Assembly: GCA_020720565.1 (NCBI GenBank)
Contig: DYOK01000019.1
Location: 1 to 22,296 of the forward strand
Source: Acetofilamentum sp.
GTDB lineage: Bacteria > Bacteroidota > Bacteroidia > Bacteroidales > JAFGXI01
Reading direction: 5' to 3'
Length of the DNA stretch: 22,296 nt
This document shows, piece after piece, positions 1-7,598 of this stretch (its first letter is position 1; each line of letters starts with the position of its first letter). The notes below the pieces were generated by a model. It ran no database searches and was not told where the DNA came from. It saw only the letters and a program-made list of their open reading frames with translations. The translations under genes were made by a program, and so were the position numbers.

Positions 1-2
1 AA

Positions 3-59
3 ATTGAAGCGATAGTGCCTTTAAATCCCGCAACATACGCATATTGTTTTTCGTTATAG
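3..59 (+). CDS. possible C-terminal end of a gene cut by the window edge
   Basis: Frame 3 is open from the window edge for 18 codons and closes with TAG at 57-59, while the other two plus frames stop within 15 bases. The peptide ends NPATYAYCFSL. A strong hairpin terminator starts 4 bases after the stop, which is where the end of a plus-strand gene would be expected. I do not recognise the family from so short a piece. It may equally be chance open frame. Confidence 0.35.
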   Translation: MEAIVPLNPATYAYCFSL

Positions 60-62
60 AAT

Positions 63-91
63 AAAAAAGCTCAGTTTTACTGAGCTTTTTT
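63..91. terminator. bidirectional intrinsic terminator
   Basis: A perfect stem GCTCAG (69-74) / CTGAGC (80-85) with a 5-nt loop is flanked by A6 (63-68) and T6 (86-91). The T run follows the stem on both strands, so it can end transcripts from either side: the minus-strand gene stopping at 93 and a possible plus-strand gene ending at 59. Confidence 0.85.
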
Positions 92-92
92 A

Positions 93-488
93 TTAGTGAC
101 TATGATGCCCGTGCCCATGGTGGTGCTCACCATTATGTTCGTGCCCATGGTGGTCGCTATCGCATGAGTTATCACCAGCTAATAAATTGCCTTCTATTAA
201 TTGTAATACCAAACTTTTTGGATCGACACTTGGTGCCCCTGTTATTACATTAATATTGTTTTGTTGGAAAAGCACAATGGCTTGCTGGCCAACACCGCCA
301 AGTATAACATCGGTAACTTGCTGTTCAGCCAAATATCGAGGATATGCCCCTGGTGTATGTTCTGGTACAGGCCAAAGTTTTTCCGAAAGAATTTTGTTAT
401 CGTCAATATCGTAGACCGAAAAATACTCACTTCCACCAAAATGGGAACTCAGTTTGCCATTTAATGTTGGGATTGCAATTCGTTTCAT
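93..488 (-). CDS. NifX/NafY-fold (dinitrogenase FeMo-cofactor family) protein with His-rich tail
   Basis: 131 aa. Residues 1-105 look like the small COG1433 (NifX/NafY/VnfX) cluster-binding fold: it begins MKRIAIPT, has HFGGSEYF at 16-23, and LGGVGQQAI at 63-71 followed by a strand-turn region. Family members bind or carry iron-sulfur or FeMo-co precursors, but most stand-alone copies, as here, have no proven role and do not imply nitrogen fixation. After C109 the tail (109-131) holds 11 histidines mixed with G, E and N, which suggests metal binding. In DNA the tail carries a 15-bp direct repeat (110-124 and 140-154), so it probably grew by slippage. ATG at 486-488 is the natural start, and a Bacteroidota promoter lies upstream (510-541). 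The gene is monocistronic, between that promoter and the terminator at 63-91. Confidence 0.8.
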   Translation of the reverse strand: MKRIAIPTLNGKLSSHFGGSEYFSVYDIDDNKILSEKLWPVPEHTPGAYPRYLAEQQVTDVILGGVGQQAIVLFQQNNINVITGAPSVDPKSLVLQLIEGNLLAGDNSCDSDHHGHEHNGEHHHGHGHHSH

Positions 489-509
489 ATAATTTATAAT
501 TTATAAAAT

Positions 510-541
510 CAAAATTACAATTAATATCTGAGGTAATTAAA
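510..541 (-). promoter_or_regulatory. Bacteroidota promoter for the NifX-like gene
   Basis: On the minus strand a perfect -7 element TAATTTTG (plus 510-517) is preceded by TTTA (538-541, consensus TTTG) with a 20-bp spacer. The predicted transcript starts near 504, about 15 nt before the ATG. Confidence 0.55.
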
Positions 542-567
542 GAGATTTGTCATTATTTAACATCTCT
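541..567 (-). terminator. possible weak terminator of recD
   Basis: The 6-bp inverted repeat AGAGAT (541-546) / ATCTCT (562-567), read on the minus strand, is followed by TTTAATT. It lies 33 bases beyond the recD stop. The stem is short and the loop 15 nt, so the call is weak. Confidence 0.3.
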
Positions 568-599
568 AGTGCCTATTTCTCAACATAAATATTGATGCT

Positions 600-2330
600 T
601 TACAAAGAGGTTAATCTACCGTTAATACCCGAAGTCCGTTTGACGGAATAAGCTATTGCTTTTTCGAAATTCTCGGTACTTGAAAATATTTCTAAATGAT
701 CTTTTGCTCGGGTTAAACCTGTGTAGACTAATTCTTTTGATAGCAATTCTTTGTTTGTTTTAGATGGTATGATAAGTGCCACATTCTCGAATTCTGAGCC
801 TTGACTTTTGTGAATGCTCATAGCAAATACAGTTCTGACCGTTTTTAATAAGTAGGGATTAAACGACACCAATTCACCTGTTTCGCTCTCGAAAAACGCC
901 TTAAGTTGTCCTTCGTCGTCATACCTTATTAAGCCCACATCACCGTTGTACAAACCCAATTGATAATTGTTTTCCGTGACCAAAATTGGGCGATTGTGAT
1001 AAAACGGTTTTTTTAATTCTAATTGATGTTTCCCCGAAAGGTACATCTCAACTTTATAATTGATATCTTCGACACCCAATTTACCCTCGTTACTTGGGCA
1101 TAGAATTCTGTTTTTGTTAAATAATCCAAGGGCCTTTTTAATGTCATCTTCTTTTAAATAGTTAGCAAATAATTCAAAAAAAGATTCGAGAGCTACAATG
1201 TTCGATTCAGAATAAAACTGTACACTTTTGTTTTTGAACTCAGTTGAGCGATTAAACGTGCCAGCCAAAACAGATTTGCTTAGTTTCCCGATATCGCTTT
1301 GGTCGGTAAATCGATAACTTTTCTTTAGTTCAACGGTGTTTTCGCTAAGGGCTTTAGATAGATTGGTTATATGCGTCCTGTCAAGTTTAGTATCTAAAAA
1401 CTGATTAAACCATTGGGCAGTGCTGGGCAAAAACCGATTGGTGCAATCCGAATTTGCCAAGATTAAATCGCCAAAAACACTTCCAGCTTCTACCGACGAC
1501 AATTGGTGTCTATCGCCGAGCAATACCAATCTTTTGCCTGTTTCCACTGCGTATAATAATTTTGCCATCAAACTTACGCTCAGCATCGACGATTCATCAA
1601 CAATTATTAAATCGTATGGCAAAGGATTCGACACATTGTGTTTGAAATAATGCGTGTTTTTTCGAAAGCCTAACAAACGGTGAATTGTTAAACTTGGAAT
1701 GGATTCCATTTTGTCGAGAACCGATTCGGCAACCATCGAAAGATTGGTTCTCGATTTTTTTAACGATTCTTTAAGTCGACTTGCTGCTTTACCAGTTGGT
1801 GCGGCCAAAACCACATTTAAATTGGGATGGTTCGAAAGCAAAATAGCTAAGAACTTTGCCACAGTGGTTGTTTTGCCTGTTCCGGGTCCGCCGGTGATTA
1901 AGCTCAGATTTTGTCTGTATGTCATTAAAGCAGCCAATTTCTGCCAATCAATTTCTTTTTTCTGATGGCCAAACAGAAGTTCGATTAAGCCAGACGATTC
2001 TTGAATTTCGATTTGTCGTTGTTCTGTTTGCTCGACTTGTGCAATCCTATGGATATGCTTTATAATGTCCGATTCGTATGCAAAATATCGCTGTAAGTAT
2101 ATGTTGCCACTGTGTAAAACAAATGGTTTGTCAATGTCATATTCATTGCCAAGCCATTGGCTTTTTTTGATAGCGTCTATGTTAAGCGAATGGCTGCTTG
2201 CAAATTCTTCTAAATCGAAGCAAATGTGTCCTTCTTCAAGTTTCTTCGAGCATTCGTACGCTACAGGCTGAATGGAATCTGTTGAGAAATAACTCGAAAA
2301 TATTTGATGTTCATCAATTTGTAATTCCAT
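600..2330 (-). CDS. recD: RecD-like helicase, exodeoxyribonuclease V alpha subunit
   Basis: 576 aa, near the usual RecD length (about 600). This SF1 5'-3' helicase would act with RecB and RecC in processing double-strand breaks. The N-terminal domain (1-110) has the RecD features GHICFDLEEF (34-43) and YLQRYFAYE (78-86), which favour true RecD over RecD2/TraA relatives. Helicase motifs follow in order: Walker A GGPGTGKTT (147-155), Ia AAPTGKAASRL (176-186), TIHRLLG (215-221), Walker B VDESS (244-248), III GDRHQLSSVEAG (272-283), then IHKSQGSEF (506-514) and YTGLTRAKDHLEIF (536-549) as motifs V/VI. No recB or recC is in the window. It lies 88 bases downstream of metG on the same strand; no strict promoter is seen in the gap, so read-through from metG is possible. 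Confidence 0.9.
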   Translation of the reverse strand: MELQIDEHQIFSSYFSTDSIQPVAYECSKKLEEGHICFDLEEFASSHSLNIDAIKKSQWLGNEYDIDKPFVLHSGNIYLQRYFAYESDIIKHIHRIAQVEQTEQRQIEIQESSGLIELLFGHQKKEIDWQKLAALMTYRQNLSLITGGPGTGKTTTVAKFLAILLSNHPNLNVVLAAPTGKAASRLKESLKKSRTNLSMVAESVLDKMESIPSLTIHRLLGFRKNTHYFKHNVSNPLPYDLIIVDESSMLSVSLMAKLLYAVETGKRLVLLGDRHQLSSVEAGSVFGDLILANSDCTNRFLPSTAQWFNQFLDTKLDRTHITNLSKALSENTVELKKSYRFTDQSDIGKLSKSVLAGTFNRSTEFKNKSVQFYSESNIVALESFFELFANYLKEDDIKKALGLFNKNRILCPSNEGKLGVEDINYKVEMYLSGKHQLELKKPFYHNRPILVTENNYQLGLYNGDVGLIRYDDEGQLKAFFESETGELVSFNPYLLKTVRTVFAMSIHKSQGSEFENVALIIPSKTNKELLSKELVYTGLTRAKDHLEIFSSTENFEKAIAYSVKRTSGINGRLTSL

Positions 2331-2418
2331 ATCGCCAAAAGCTTAAATGTCTTTATTTAATCACAAATGGCCCAATGAATTATTGCTTTTTTATTTCAGT
2401 GTGCCATTTTATGATGGT

Positions 2419-4449
2419 TTATTTAACTTCGCACCCATTTTTGGTTTGAAGGGTAGGCTGCACAAATCGAAGTGTACCATCGGCGTCTTCGGTCATTAAA
2501 ATCATGCCTTGCGACTCGATTCCCTTTAGTTCTCTTGGTGCAAGATTGATCAAAATACTAACTTGTTGTCCAATAATTTTGTCGGGCTCGAAAAATTCGG
2601 CAATCCCAGAAACTACAGTTCTTTGGTCAATTCCTGTATCGATAGTTAGTTTAAGCAGTTTTTTGGTTTTAGCAACTTTTTCGGCTGCGACAATGGTGCC
2701 TACACGGATATCCATTTTAGCAAACTCGTCATAGGAAATCAACGGTTTAGAATCGTTTGCTTTGAACTTGTTGCTTAAATTTTGTTGCTTAGTCGATTGT
2801 AACTTTTCGACTTGGGCTACCACATGCTCATCTTCGATTCGGGTAAATAGCAACTCTGGATTGGCAATTTGATGTCCAATTGGTAAAGCTTTGCAGTTTC
2901 CAATTAAGTTCCAATCAACAGTTTCGAAATTGAGTAATTTTCGTATTTTCGCAGCAGCAAATGGAAGGAATGGCTCAAAAACCTGCGACAATCCTGCCGT
3001 AATTTGCATGGCAATGTACATGATATTTTTAACTCTATCGGGATCCGTTTTAATCACTTTCCAAGGTTCTGTTTCGGCCAAATATTTATTACCTAATCGA
3101 GCCATGTTCATAGCTTCTTTAAGGGCTTCTCTAAAGTGAAAGGTCTCGATTAAAGTTTCTATTTTTTGTTTAATAATAGGAAACTCGTCCATAATTTCTT
3201 TGTCGAAAGCCACAAAAGCATTTGGCTCGGGCTCGGGAACTTTTCCATCGAAATATTTATGAGTAAGCACCATCGAACGATTGACAAAATTTCCCAAAAT
3301 AGCTAATAGTTCATTGTTGTTTCGGTCTTGAAAATCCTTCCATGTAAAATCGTTGTCTTTTGTTTCGGGGGCATTGGCGGTAAGTACATAGCGCAATACG
3401 TCTTGCTTACCTTCGAAATCGCGTAAATATTCGTGCAACCACACAGCCCAATTTCTCGATGTCGAAATTTTATCACCTTCGAGATTTAGAAACTCGTTGG
3501 CTGGAACATTGGTTGGTAAAATATAAGAGCCTTCTGCTTTGAGCATGGCAGGGAATACGATACAATGGAACACGATATTATCTTTGCCAATAAAGTGGAT
3601 TAGCTTGGTGTCTTTATTTTTCCAATATTTCTCCCAATCTGGAGTAAGTTCTTTTGTAGCAGAAATATATCCAATAGGGGCATCGAACCATACATAAAGC
3701 ACTTTCCCATTTGCACCATCGACGGGCACTGGAACGCCCCAGTCTAAATCGCGACTCACTGCACGAGGCTGCAATCCAGAATCTAACCATGATTTACATT
3801 GGCCGTAAACGTTGGTTTTCCATTCTTTGTGGTCTTCTAAAATCCATTGTTTTAAGAAAGGTTCATATTTGTCGAGGGGTAAATACCAATGTTTGGTCAT
3901 TTTAAGTTCGGGGGTATGTCCCGTAACGGCAGATCTTGGGTTGATAAGTTCGGTAGCATTTAACGACGATCCACACGCTTCGCATTGATCGCCATAGGCA
4001 TTTTCTGCCCCGCATTTTGGACAGTTACCCAATATATATCGATCGGCTAAAAACTGATTGGCTTTGCTATCGTAGAATTGCTCGCTCTCTTTTTCGATAA
4101 AAACTTGATCTTGATATAGCTTTTCGAAAAACTCTGATGAGGTTTGATGGTGAATTTTTGAGCTGGTGCGCGAATAGATATTAAATGAGATGCCAAATTC
4201 GGCAAACGAATCGCGAATTATAGTATGATATCTATCGACCACTTCTTGTGGGGTGATGCCTTCTTTTTGTGCCTTGATAGTAATAGGTACGCCATGTTCG
4301 TCTGAACCGCAAATAAAAAGTGCATCGTGACCTTTTAATCGTAGATAACGCGTGTAAATGTCGGCTGGAATATAAACCCCAGCTAAGTGCCCAATATGTA
4401 CTGGCCCATTGGCATATGGAAGTGCTGCGGTAATGGTATATCTCATCAT
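2419..4449 (-). CDS. metG: methionyl-tRNA synthetase
   Basis: 676 aa class I synthetase that charges tRNA-Met in the cytoplasm. The signature is present: PYANGPVHIGHLAG (11-24, HIGH motif), the zinc knuckle C143-x2-C146-x9-C156-x2-C159, and the KMSKS-type loop KISTS (327-331). The anticodon-binding helical domain follows, and the C-terminus (about 573-676) is the tRNA-binding/dimerisation domain, DIRVGTIVAAEKV onward, as in the long E. coli-type enzyme. Two adjacent ATG codons (4447-4449 and 4444-4446) are possible starts; either gives MRYTITAALPYANG. The 168-base gap upstream carries a copy of the intergenic repeat (4585-4617) and no strict promoter match. Confidence 0.97.
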   Translation of the reverse strand: MMRYTITAALPYANGPVHIGHLAGVYIPADIYTRYLRLKGHDALFICGSDEHGVPITIKAQKEGITPQEVVDRYHTIIRDSFAEFGISFNIYSRTSSKIHHQTSSEFFEKLYQDQVFIEKESEQFYDSKANQFLADRYILGNCPKCGAENAYGDQCEACGSSLNATELINPRSAVTGHTPELKMTKHWYLPLDKYEPFLKQWILEDHKEWKTNVYGQCKSWLDSGLQPRAVSRDLDWGVPVPVDGANGKVLYVWFDAPIGYISATKELTPDWEKYWKNKDTKLIHFIGKDNIVFHCIVFPAMLKAEGSYILPTNVPANEFLNLEGDKISTSRNWAVWLHEYLRDFEGKQDVLRYVLTANAPETKDNDFTWKDFQDRNNNELLAILGNFVNRSMVLTHKYFDGKVPEPEPNAFVAFDKEIMDEFPIIKQKIETLIETFHFREALKEAMNMARLGNKYLAETEPWKVIKTDPDRVKNIMYIAMQITAGLSQVFEPFLPFAAAKIRKLLNFETVDWNLIGNCKALPIGHQIANPELLFTRIEDEHVVAQVEKLQSTKQQNLSNKFKANDSKPLISYDEFAKMDIRVGTIVAAEKVAKTKKLLKLTIDTGIDQRTVVSGIAEFFEPDKIIGQQVSILINLAPRELKGIESQGMILMTEDADGTLRFVQPTLQTKNGCEVK

Positions 4450-4501
4450 TCTATCTGTTTAGGTGTTCGTTAAAATTTATGTATCTGTCAATTAAAAAAG
4501 C

Positions 4502-4515
4502 GACCTAATTCCTTT
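4502..4515 (-). repeat. degenerate half-copy of the intergenic repeat
   Basis: On the minus strand GGAATTAGGTC ends at 4502. A similar string, GGAATCGAGGTC, occurs at 16048-16059. Each lies about 100-112 bases downstream of a full palindromic copy (4617 and 15957 respectively), hinting at a larger decayed element. Weak on its own. Confidence 0.3.
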
Positions 4516-4584
4516 CGATATTGGAAATATTGACAAAAAAGTCTATTATGTATAATTTTATTAAGCTAGAATATTTATAAATAT

Positions 4585-4617
4585 ACAGTTTCAAAAAAAA
4601 GAAATAGGTCGAAGACC
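4585..4617 (-). repeat. intergenic palindromic repeat, copy A
   Basis: Read on the minus strand it starts with the palindrome GGTCTTCGACC immediately after the TAG stop of the DUF502 gene, then a pyrimidine-rich stretch ending ACTGT. It matches the copy at 15957-15989 at 30 of 33 positions without gaps, the first 17 bases being identical. As RNA it would form a 4-5 bp hairpin with a UUC loop followed by an interrupted U tract, so it could act as a weak terminator of the gene above. Confidence 0.7.
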
Positions 4618-5193
4618 CTAGCTCATCGAAATTCCTGCCGAAATAATAAATTTCATTACATCGGCCGATTTTTTATCAATAGGTGTAATTTGTTCTTTGG
4701 GTACAATGTATAATTCGCCCGAAAAAGCATACGAGTGTGGGAAATACACGGCCATTTTACCATCGTAGATGTCAAACTCTTTTAAATCTTCTTGAGTTAT
4801 AAATCCAATTTTTTCTAAATTGGTCAGTGGGTTAACCTTTACCAACACTGGCTTGGTAAACTTTTTTTCTTTGCCCACAAAGGCTTTTAGCAAATCTTGA
4901 ACAGAATTGTATATCAGTTTTAACAAAGGTGCTTTATCGAGTAAAAGTGTAAACTGCTTTTTAATGGGTTGTGTAATCAGAAATTTTCCAACCCATCCAA
5001 TAAAAGTAAGTAGAACAAACATTAATAAAATTCCTAGCCCAGGTATTACGAACCCAAATACGTGTTTAAATTGAGAATCTAAGCTGATGAACAAGCTGTA
5101 CATGATATAGAGCGGAATAAAAATTGGGGTGATATACAATATACCCTGAAAGAATAAACCAAAAATGCGTTTAATAATTTTATTTGAACTCAT
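4618..5193 (-). CDS. DUF502 family inner-membrane protein
   Basis: 191 aa. Two membrane segments (about 12-36 and 47-73) are followed by a cytosolic or periplasmic domain with the DUF502 signature: TKPVLVKVNPLTNLEKIGF (113-131) then VYFPHSYAFSGELYIVPKEQ (149-168) and a short hydrophobic end. Length and layout fit the family, whose biochemical role is not established. ATG at 5191-5193 is used. It is transcribed alone or with metG downstream; a repeat hairpin directly follows its stop codon. Confidence 0.85.
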   Translation of the reverse strand: MSSNKIIKRIFGLFFQGILYITPIFIPLYIMYSLFISLDSQFKHVFGFVIPGLGILLMFVLLTFIGWVGKFLITQPIKKQFTLLLDKAPLLKLIYNSVQDLLKAFVGKEKKFTKPVLVKVNPLTNLEKIGFITQEDLKEFDIYDGKMAVYFPHSYAFSGELYIVPKEQITPIDKKSADVMKFIISAGISMS

Positions 5194-5324
5194 GCTATTG
5201 GATGTATAAATTTTTTAAATAACTAATTGACAGTAGTTTACGATTTTGTGAGCGGATTATTAAATGAATTAATGCAAAAATATGCAATTGAAAGCACTAG
5301 CGAGCAAAATTATATGAAAAAATG

Positions 5325-5356
5325 TTTGGAATAAAAACTAAAGTTTACTACTTTTG
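5325..5356 (+). promoter_or_regulatory. Bacteroidota promoter of tRNA-Phe
   Basis: TTTG (5325-5328), a 20-bp spacer, then TACTTTTG (5349-5356), a perfect match to the -33/-7 consensus. Transcription should start near 5362, about 11 bases before the mature tRNA. Confidence 0.85.
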
Positions 5357-5372
5357 CCCCACGTTTTTCGAT

Positions 5373-5445
<73 letters not shown>

Positions 5446-5451
5446 CATTAA

Positions 5452-5479
5452 TAGCCCGATTTTTCGGGCTATTTTTTTT
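5452..5479 (+). terminator. intrinsic terminator of tRNA-Phe
   Basis: Perfect 8-bp stem TAGCCCGA (5452-5459) / TCGGGCTA (5464-5471) with a TTTT loop, followed by eight T (5472-5479), starting 7 bases after the tRNA. Confidence 0.93.
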
Positions 5480-5575
5480 AAAAGACAAACTTACTGGTGT
5501 TAATGCTACACCTTGCTCGGAATTTCGGGCAATTACTTTATTTTGTATCCTGTAATATTTCTATTTTTTACAGAC

Positions 5576-6094
5576 ATGAAGAATTTACACACATTATTAC
5601 AATCTAACAAGATTGATGATATTCACAAAGGGCTTTCGATGGCCGAAACAAACGCTTCTCTAAAAGATTTGTCCTTAATTCTCGAATTATTAGCACACCC
5701 TGAAATGGAGCAATTCGAAGTTCAAATTATCGAATTAGTAAGTAACGTCAGTTATTCCAAAGCGAACGAAATAATCATTGAGTATTTTAAAAAGTTCCGT
5801 CATTCAAATAAGGCACTAAGGGCTTTGTTCCAAATGGCTTGGCAATCACGTTTAGATTTTTCGAGCGAAATGGAATATTGGGTCGAGCTTTTTTTAGAAG
5901 CAGATTATCTAACATCGATAGAAGCGTTTACATTAATCGAGAATATTTGGCAAGATTACAGCTATACACCAGAATCAAAAGCCATTATTTTATCCTTGCT
6001 ACGTCCTCAACTAAAGTCGGCAGAAGAGCATAAACACAATTTGATATCGGCACTGATTAAAACCATCGAAACTACAGAACACATCGATGAGTAA
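5576..6094 (+). CDS. hypothetical protein, all-helical
   Basis: 172 aa from the ATG at 5576; I do not recognise the family. The sequence is almost entirely amphipathic helix, with leucine- and isoleucine-spaced pairs reminiscent of HEAT/ARM-type helical repeats (for example LILELLAHPEMEQFEVQIIE and KALRALFQMAWQSRLDF), no signal peptide and no catalytic motif, so a cytosolic scaffold or binding protein is a reasonable guess. An upstream in-frame TTG at 5513 would add 21 hydrophobic residues, but that stretch probably holds the promoter (an imperfect -7, TATTTTG, at 5539-5545), so ATG is preferred. It converges on trmH with only 13 bases between stops and no visible terminator. Confidence 0.7.
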   Translation: MKNLHTLLQSNKIDDIHKGLSMAETNASLKDLSLILELLAHPEMEQFEVQIIELVSNVSYSKANEIIIEYFKKFRHSNKALRALFQMAWQSRLDFSSEMEYWVELFLEADYLTSIEAFTLIENIWQDYSYTPESKAIILSLLRPQLKSAEEHKHNLISALIKTIETTEHIDE

Positions 6095-6107
6095 CTCCCG
6101 AAACAGG

Positions 6108-6647
6108 TCAGTGTATCAGTAACTTATATTGTTTAAAAGCCTCCCATAACACCATGCCAGTGGTGACCGAAATATTAAACGAGTGCTTGGTGCCAAATTG
6201 CGGAATTTCGAGCACCATGTCACAGTTGTTAATCACCAATTGATCGACACCTTTAACTTCGTGCCCCATCACGAAGGCGTATTTCTTATTTGATTCGATC
6301 ACAAAATTATTTAGCATAACACTATTTTCGGCTTGCTCTACTCCTATTATTATATAGTTATTCTTTTTTAGCCATGTAATAGCGTCGAGTGTGTGCGAAA
6401 AGTACTGCCAGTTTACGGTTTCGGTAGCCCCAAGTGCCGTTTTGTATATATCGCGATGAGGCGGACATGCTGTTATCCCACATAAAAAAATGGACTCGAT
6501 CAAAAAAGCATCACTCGTTCTAAAAACTGAACCAATATTGTTTAAACTTCTGACATTATCGAGAACCACAATAAACGGACTTTTTGTTGCCGCTTTAAAA
6601 TCGTCGACATTGATTCGGTTAAGTTCGTCGTTAGATAATTTTCTCAT
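6108..6647 (-). CDS. SpoU/TrmH-family RNA 2'-O-methyltransferase
   Basis: 179 aa from the ATG at 6645-6647. SPOUT-fold, SAM-dependent enzyme that methylates ribose in tRNA or rRNA. Motif 1 is NNIGSVFRTSD (36-46) with the conserved Asn and Arg; motif 2 is FVMGHEVKGVD (125-135); motif 3 is EIPQFGTKHSFNISVTTGM (147-165), the knot-forming region. There is no extra N-terminal substrate-binding domain, so it is a short TrmH-like member and the target nucleotide cannot be read from sequence. An upstream in-frame ATG at 6660-6662 would add MDPIT and overlap folK by 13 bases; MRKLSNDELNRI is the more family-like start and leaves a 2-base gap after the folK stop. Last gene of the siaB-siaC-folK operon. 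Confidence 0.9.
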   Translation of the reverse strand: MRKLSNDELNRINVDDFKAATKSPFIVVLDNVRSLNNIGSVFRTSDAFLIESIFLCGITACPPHRDIYKTALGATETVNWQYFSHTLDAITWLKKNNYIIIGVEQAENSVMLNNFVIESNKKYAFVMGHEVKGVDQLVINNCDMVLEIPQFGTKHSFNISVTTGMVLWEAFKQYKLLIH

Positions 6648-6649
6648 GG

Positions 6650-7144
6650 TTATTGGATCCATTGTTTACACCAGCTTGTGTCTTCGAGTTCAGACAATAG
6701 CACATGAATGGGCTGTTTGATTACAGGATGAATAAAATTGGGAAGCACCTCGTTAAGAGGTGTTAAGGTAAATCTTCTTTTATGTAACGATGGGTGAGGT
6801 ACTTTTAGTTCTATTGTGTCGATAATCTGATTTTCGTAAAACAAAATATCGATATCGATTATTCTCGATTCGTAAACATTATGATTGCTTTTGGTGATTC
6901 GCCCCAATTGTTTTTCTATGTTTTGTGCCTTACTGAGTAGTTCAAAAGGATTTAATAAGGTATTTAAAATTAAAACCTGATTTAAGAAATTATCTTGCGA
7001 ATCGAAACCCCAAGCCAGACTTTCGTAAAATGCAGAACGAGAAACAATATCTCCTAACTCTGTTTCGATTAATTCGGAAGCTTTGATTAAATTTTCGTGC
7101 ACTTGCTCAAGGTTGCCGCCTAAGAGCAATACGGTTTGATGCAT
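6650..7144 (-). CDS. folK: HPPK, 2-amino-4-hydroxy-6-hydroxymethyldihydropteridine pyrophosphokinase
   Basis: 164 aa, usual length. It transfers pyrophosphate from ATP to 6-hydroxymethyl-dihydropterin in folate synthesis. The N-terminus (TVLLLGGNLEQ, 4-14) is the usual LGSNLG-like start; YESLAWGF (40-47) is the substrate strand; and the HPPK signature ESRIIDIDILFY (92-103) contains the two magnesium-binding aspartates D97 and D99, followed by HPSLHKRRF (117-125). Its ATG overlaps the siaC stop by one base (TAATG), so translation is probably coupled. Nothing else of the folate pathway is near; the linkage to siaB/siaC and trmH is positional. Confidence 0.95.
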   Translation of the reverse strand: MHQTVLLLGGNLEQVHENLIKASELIETELGDIVSRSAFYESLAWGFDSQDNFLNQVLILNTLLNPFELLSKAQNIEKQLGRITKSNHNVYESRIIDIDILFYENQIIDTIELKVPHPSLHKRRFTLTPLNEVLPNFIHPVIKQPIHVLLSELEDTSWCKQWIQ

Positions 7145-7521
7145 TAGCTTCTGGGTTTAAGAACAATATTAACGGTAAATAAATCGATGTATTCTTTACC
7201 TAAGTCCCTCATGTCTTCGTCTTCGGCATCGAACCACCATTCAATTACCATGTTGGTACCCAAATGGTTCATTTGTTCAAGTTTATTTAAAATTGCAAAA
7301 ATTGATTTTGCCGATGCAGTATTAAAATAATCTAATTCGAAACGTATAAAACATTTTCGAGGCGACTCGCTGGTGAAATTGTTAATCCAGTCGAAAACAG
7401 GCTTGTAAAATCCAGAAGCGTCTTCAGGTAAAGAGCGTCCGCAAAAGCAAAGTTCGCCCTTTTCGGCATCGAGCCGAATTTCTGGTGTTTGGCTTGTCTT
7501 TTTTATTAATAAATTTTGCAT
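7144..7521 (-). CDS. siaC: SiaC-type regulatory phosphoprotein (DUF1987)
   Basis: 125 aa, typical length. In Pseudomonas SiaC is a small antagonist-like protein phosphorylated on Thr68 by the SiaB kinase and dephosphorylated by SiaA; the unphosphorylated form activates the diguanylate cyclase SiaD. Here the DUF1987 pattern is clear: TPEIRLDAEKGELCFCGRSLPED (12-34), FYKPVFDWINNF (38-49), and FELDYFNTASAKSIF (61-75) with a threonine at exactly residue 68. It is downstream of its likely kinase siaB (77-base gap holding a repeat copy) and overlaps folK by one base. No siaD or siaA is present, so the output partner here is unknown. Confidence 0.88.
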   Translation of the reverse strand: MQNLLIKKTSQTPEIRLDAEKGELCFCGRSLPEDASGFYKPVFDWINNFTSESPRKCFIRFELDYFNTASAKSIFAILNKLEQMNHLGTNMVIEWWFDAEDEDMRDLGKEYIDLFTVNIVLKPRS

Positions 7522-7549
7522 GGGTCTTAAATTCTAATTAAAAAAATAG

Positions 7550-7576
7550 AGGTCTTAGACCTTTTGTTCTTTGTGT
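7550..7576 (+). repeat. intergenic palindromic repeat, copy B
   Basis: The palindrome AGGTCTTAGACCT (7550-7562) lies between the siaB stop and siaC start. On the plus strand it continues TTTGTTCTTTG, aligning to the 15956 copy with one gap (12 of 13, then 11 of 14). Read on the minus strand, in the direction of siaB, the hairpin is followed by CTATTTTTTT, so it could attenuate transcription between siaB and siaC. Confidence 0.6.
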
Positions 7577-7598
7577 GTGAAGTCGTAGTTTCTGTTAA

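Noticed and set aside
93..488. Reading the NifX-like gene as evidence of nitrogen fixation
   Set aside because: Stand-alone COG1433 proteins are common in non-fixing bacteria and no nif gene is present.
1420..1965. Several plus-strand open frames opposite recD
   Set aside because: They are antisense shadows of a gene with all helicase motifs intact and have no promoter.
5513..5575. Upstream TTG start adding a hydrophobic N-terminus to the 172-aa helical protein
   Set aside because: The added stretch overlaps the probable promoter and directly follows the tRNA terminator; the ATG at 5576 is simpler.
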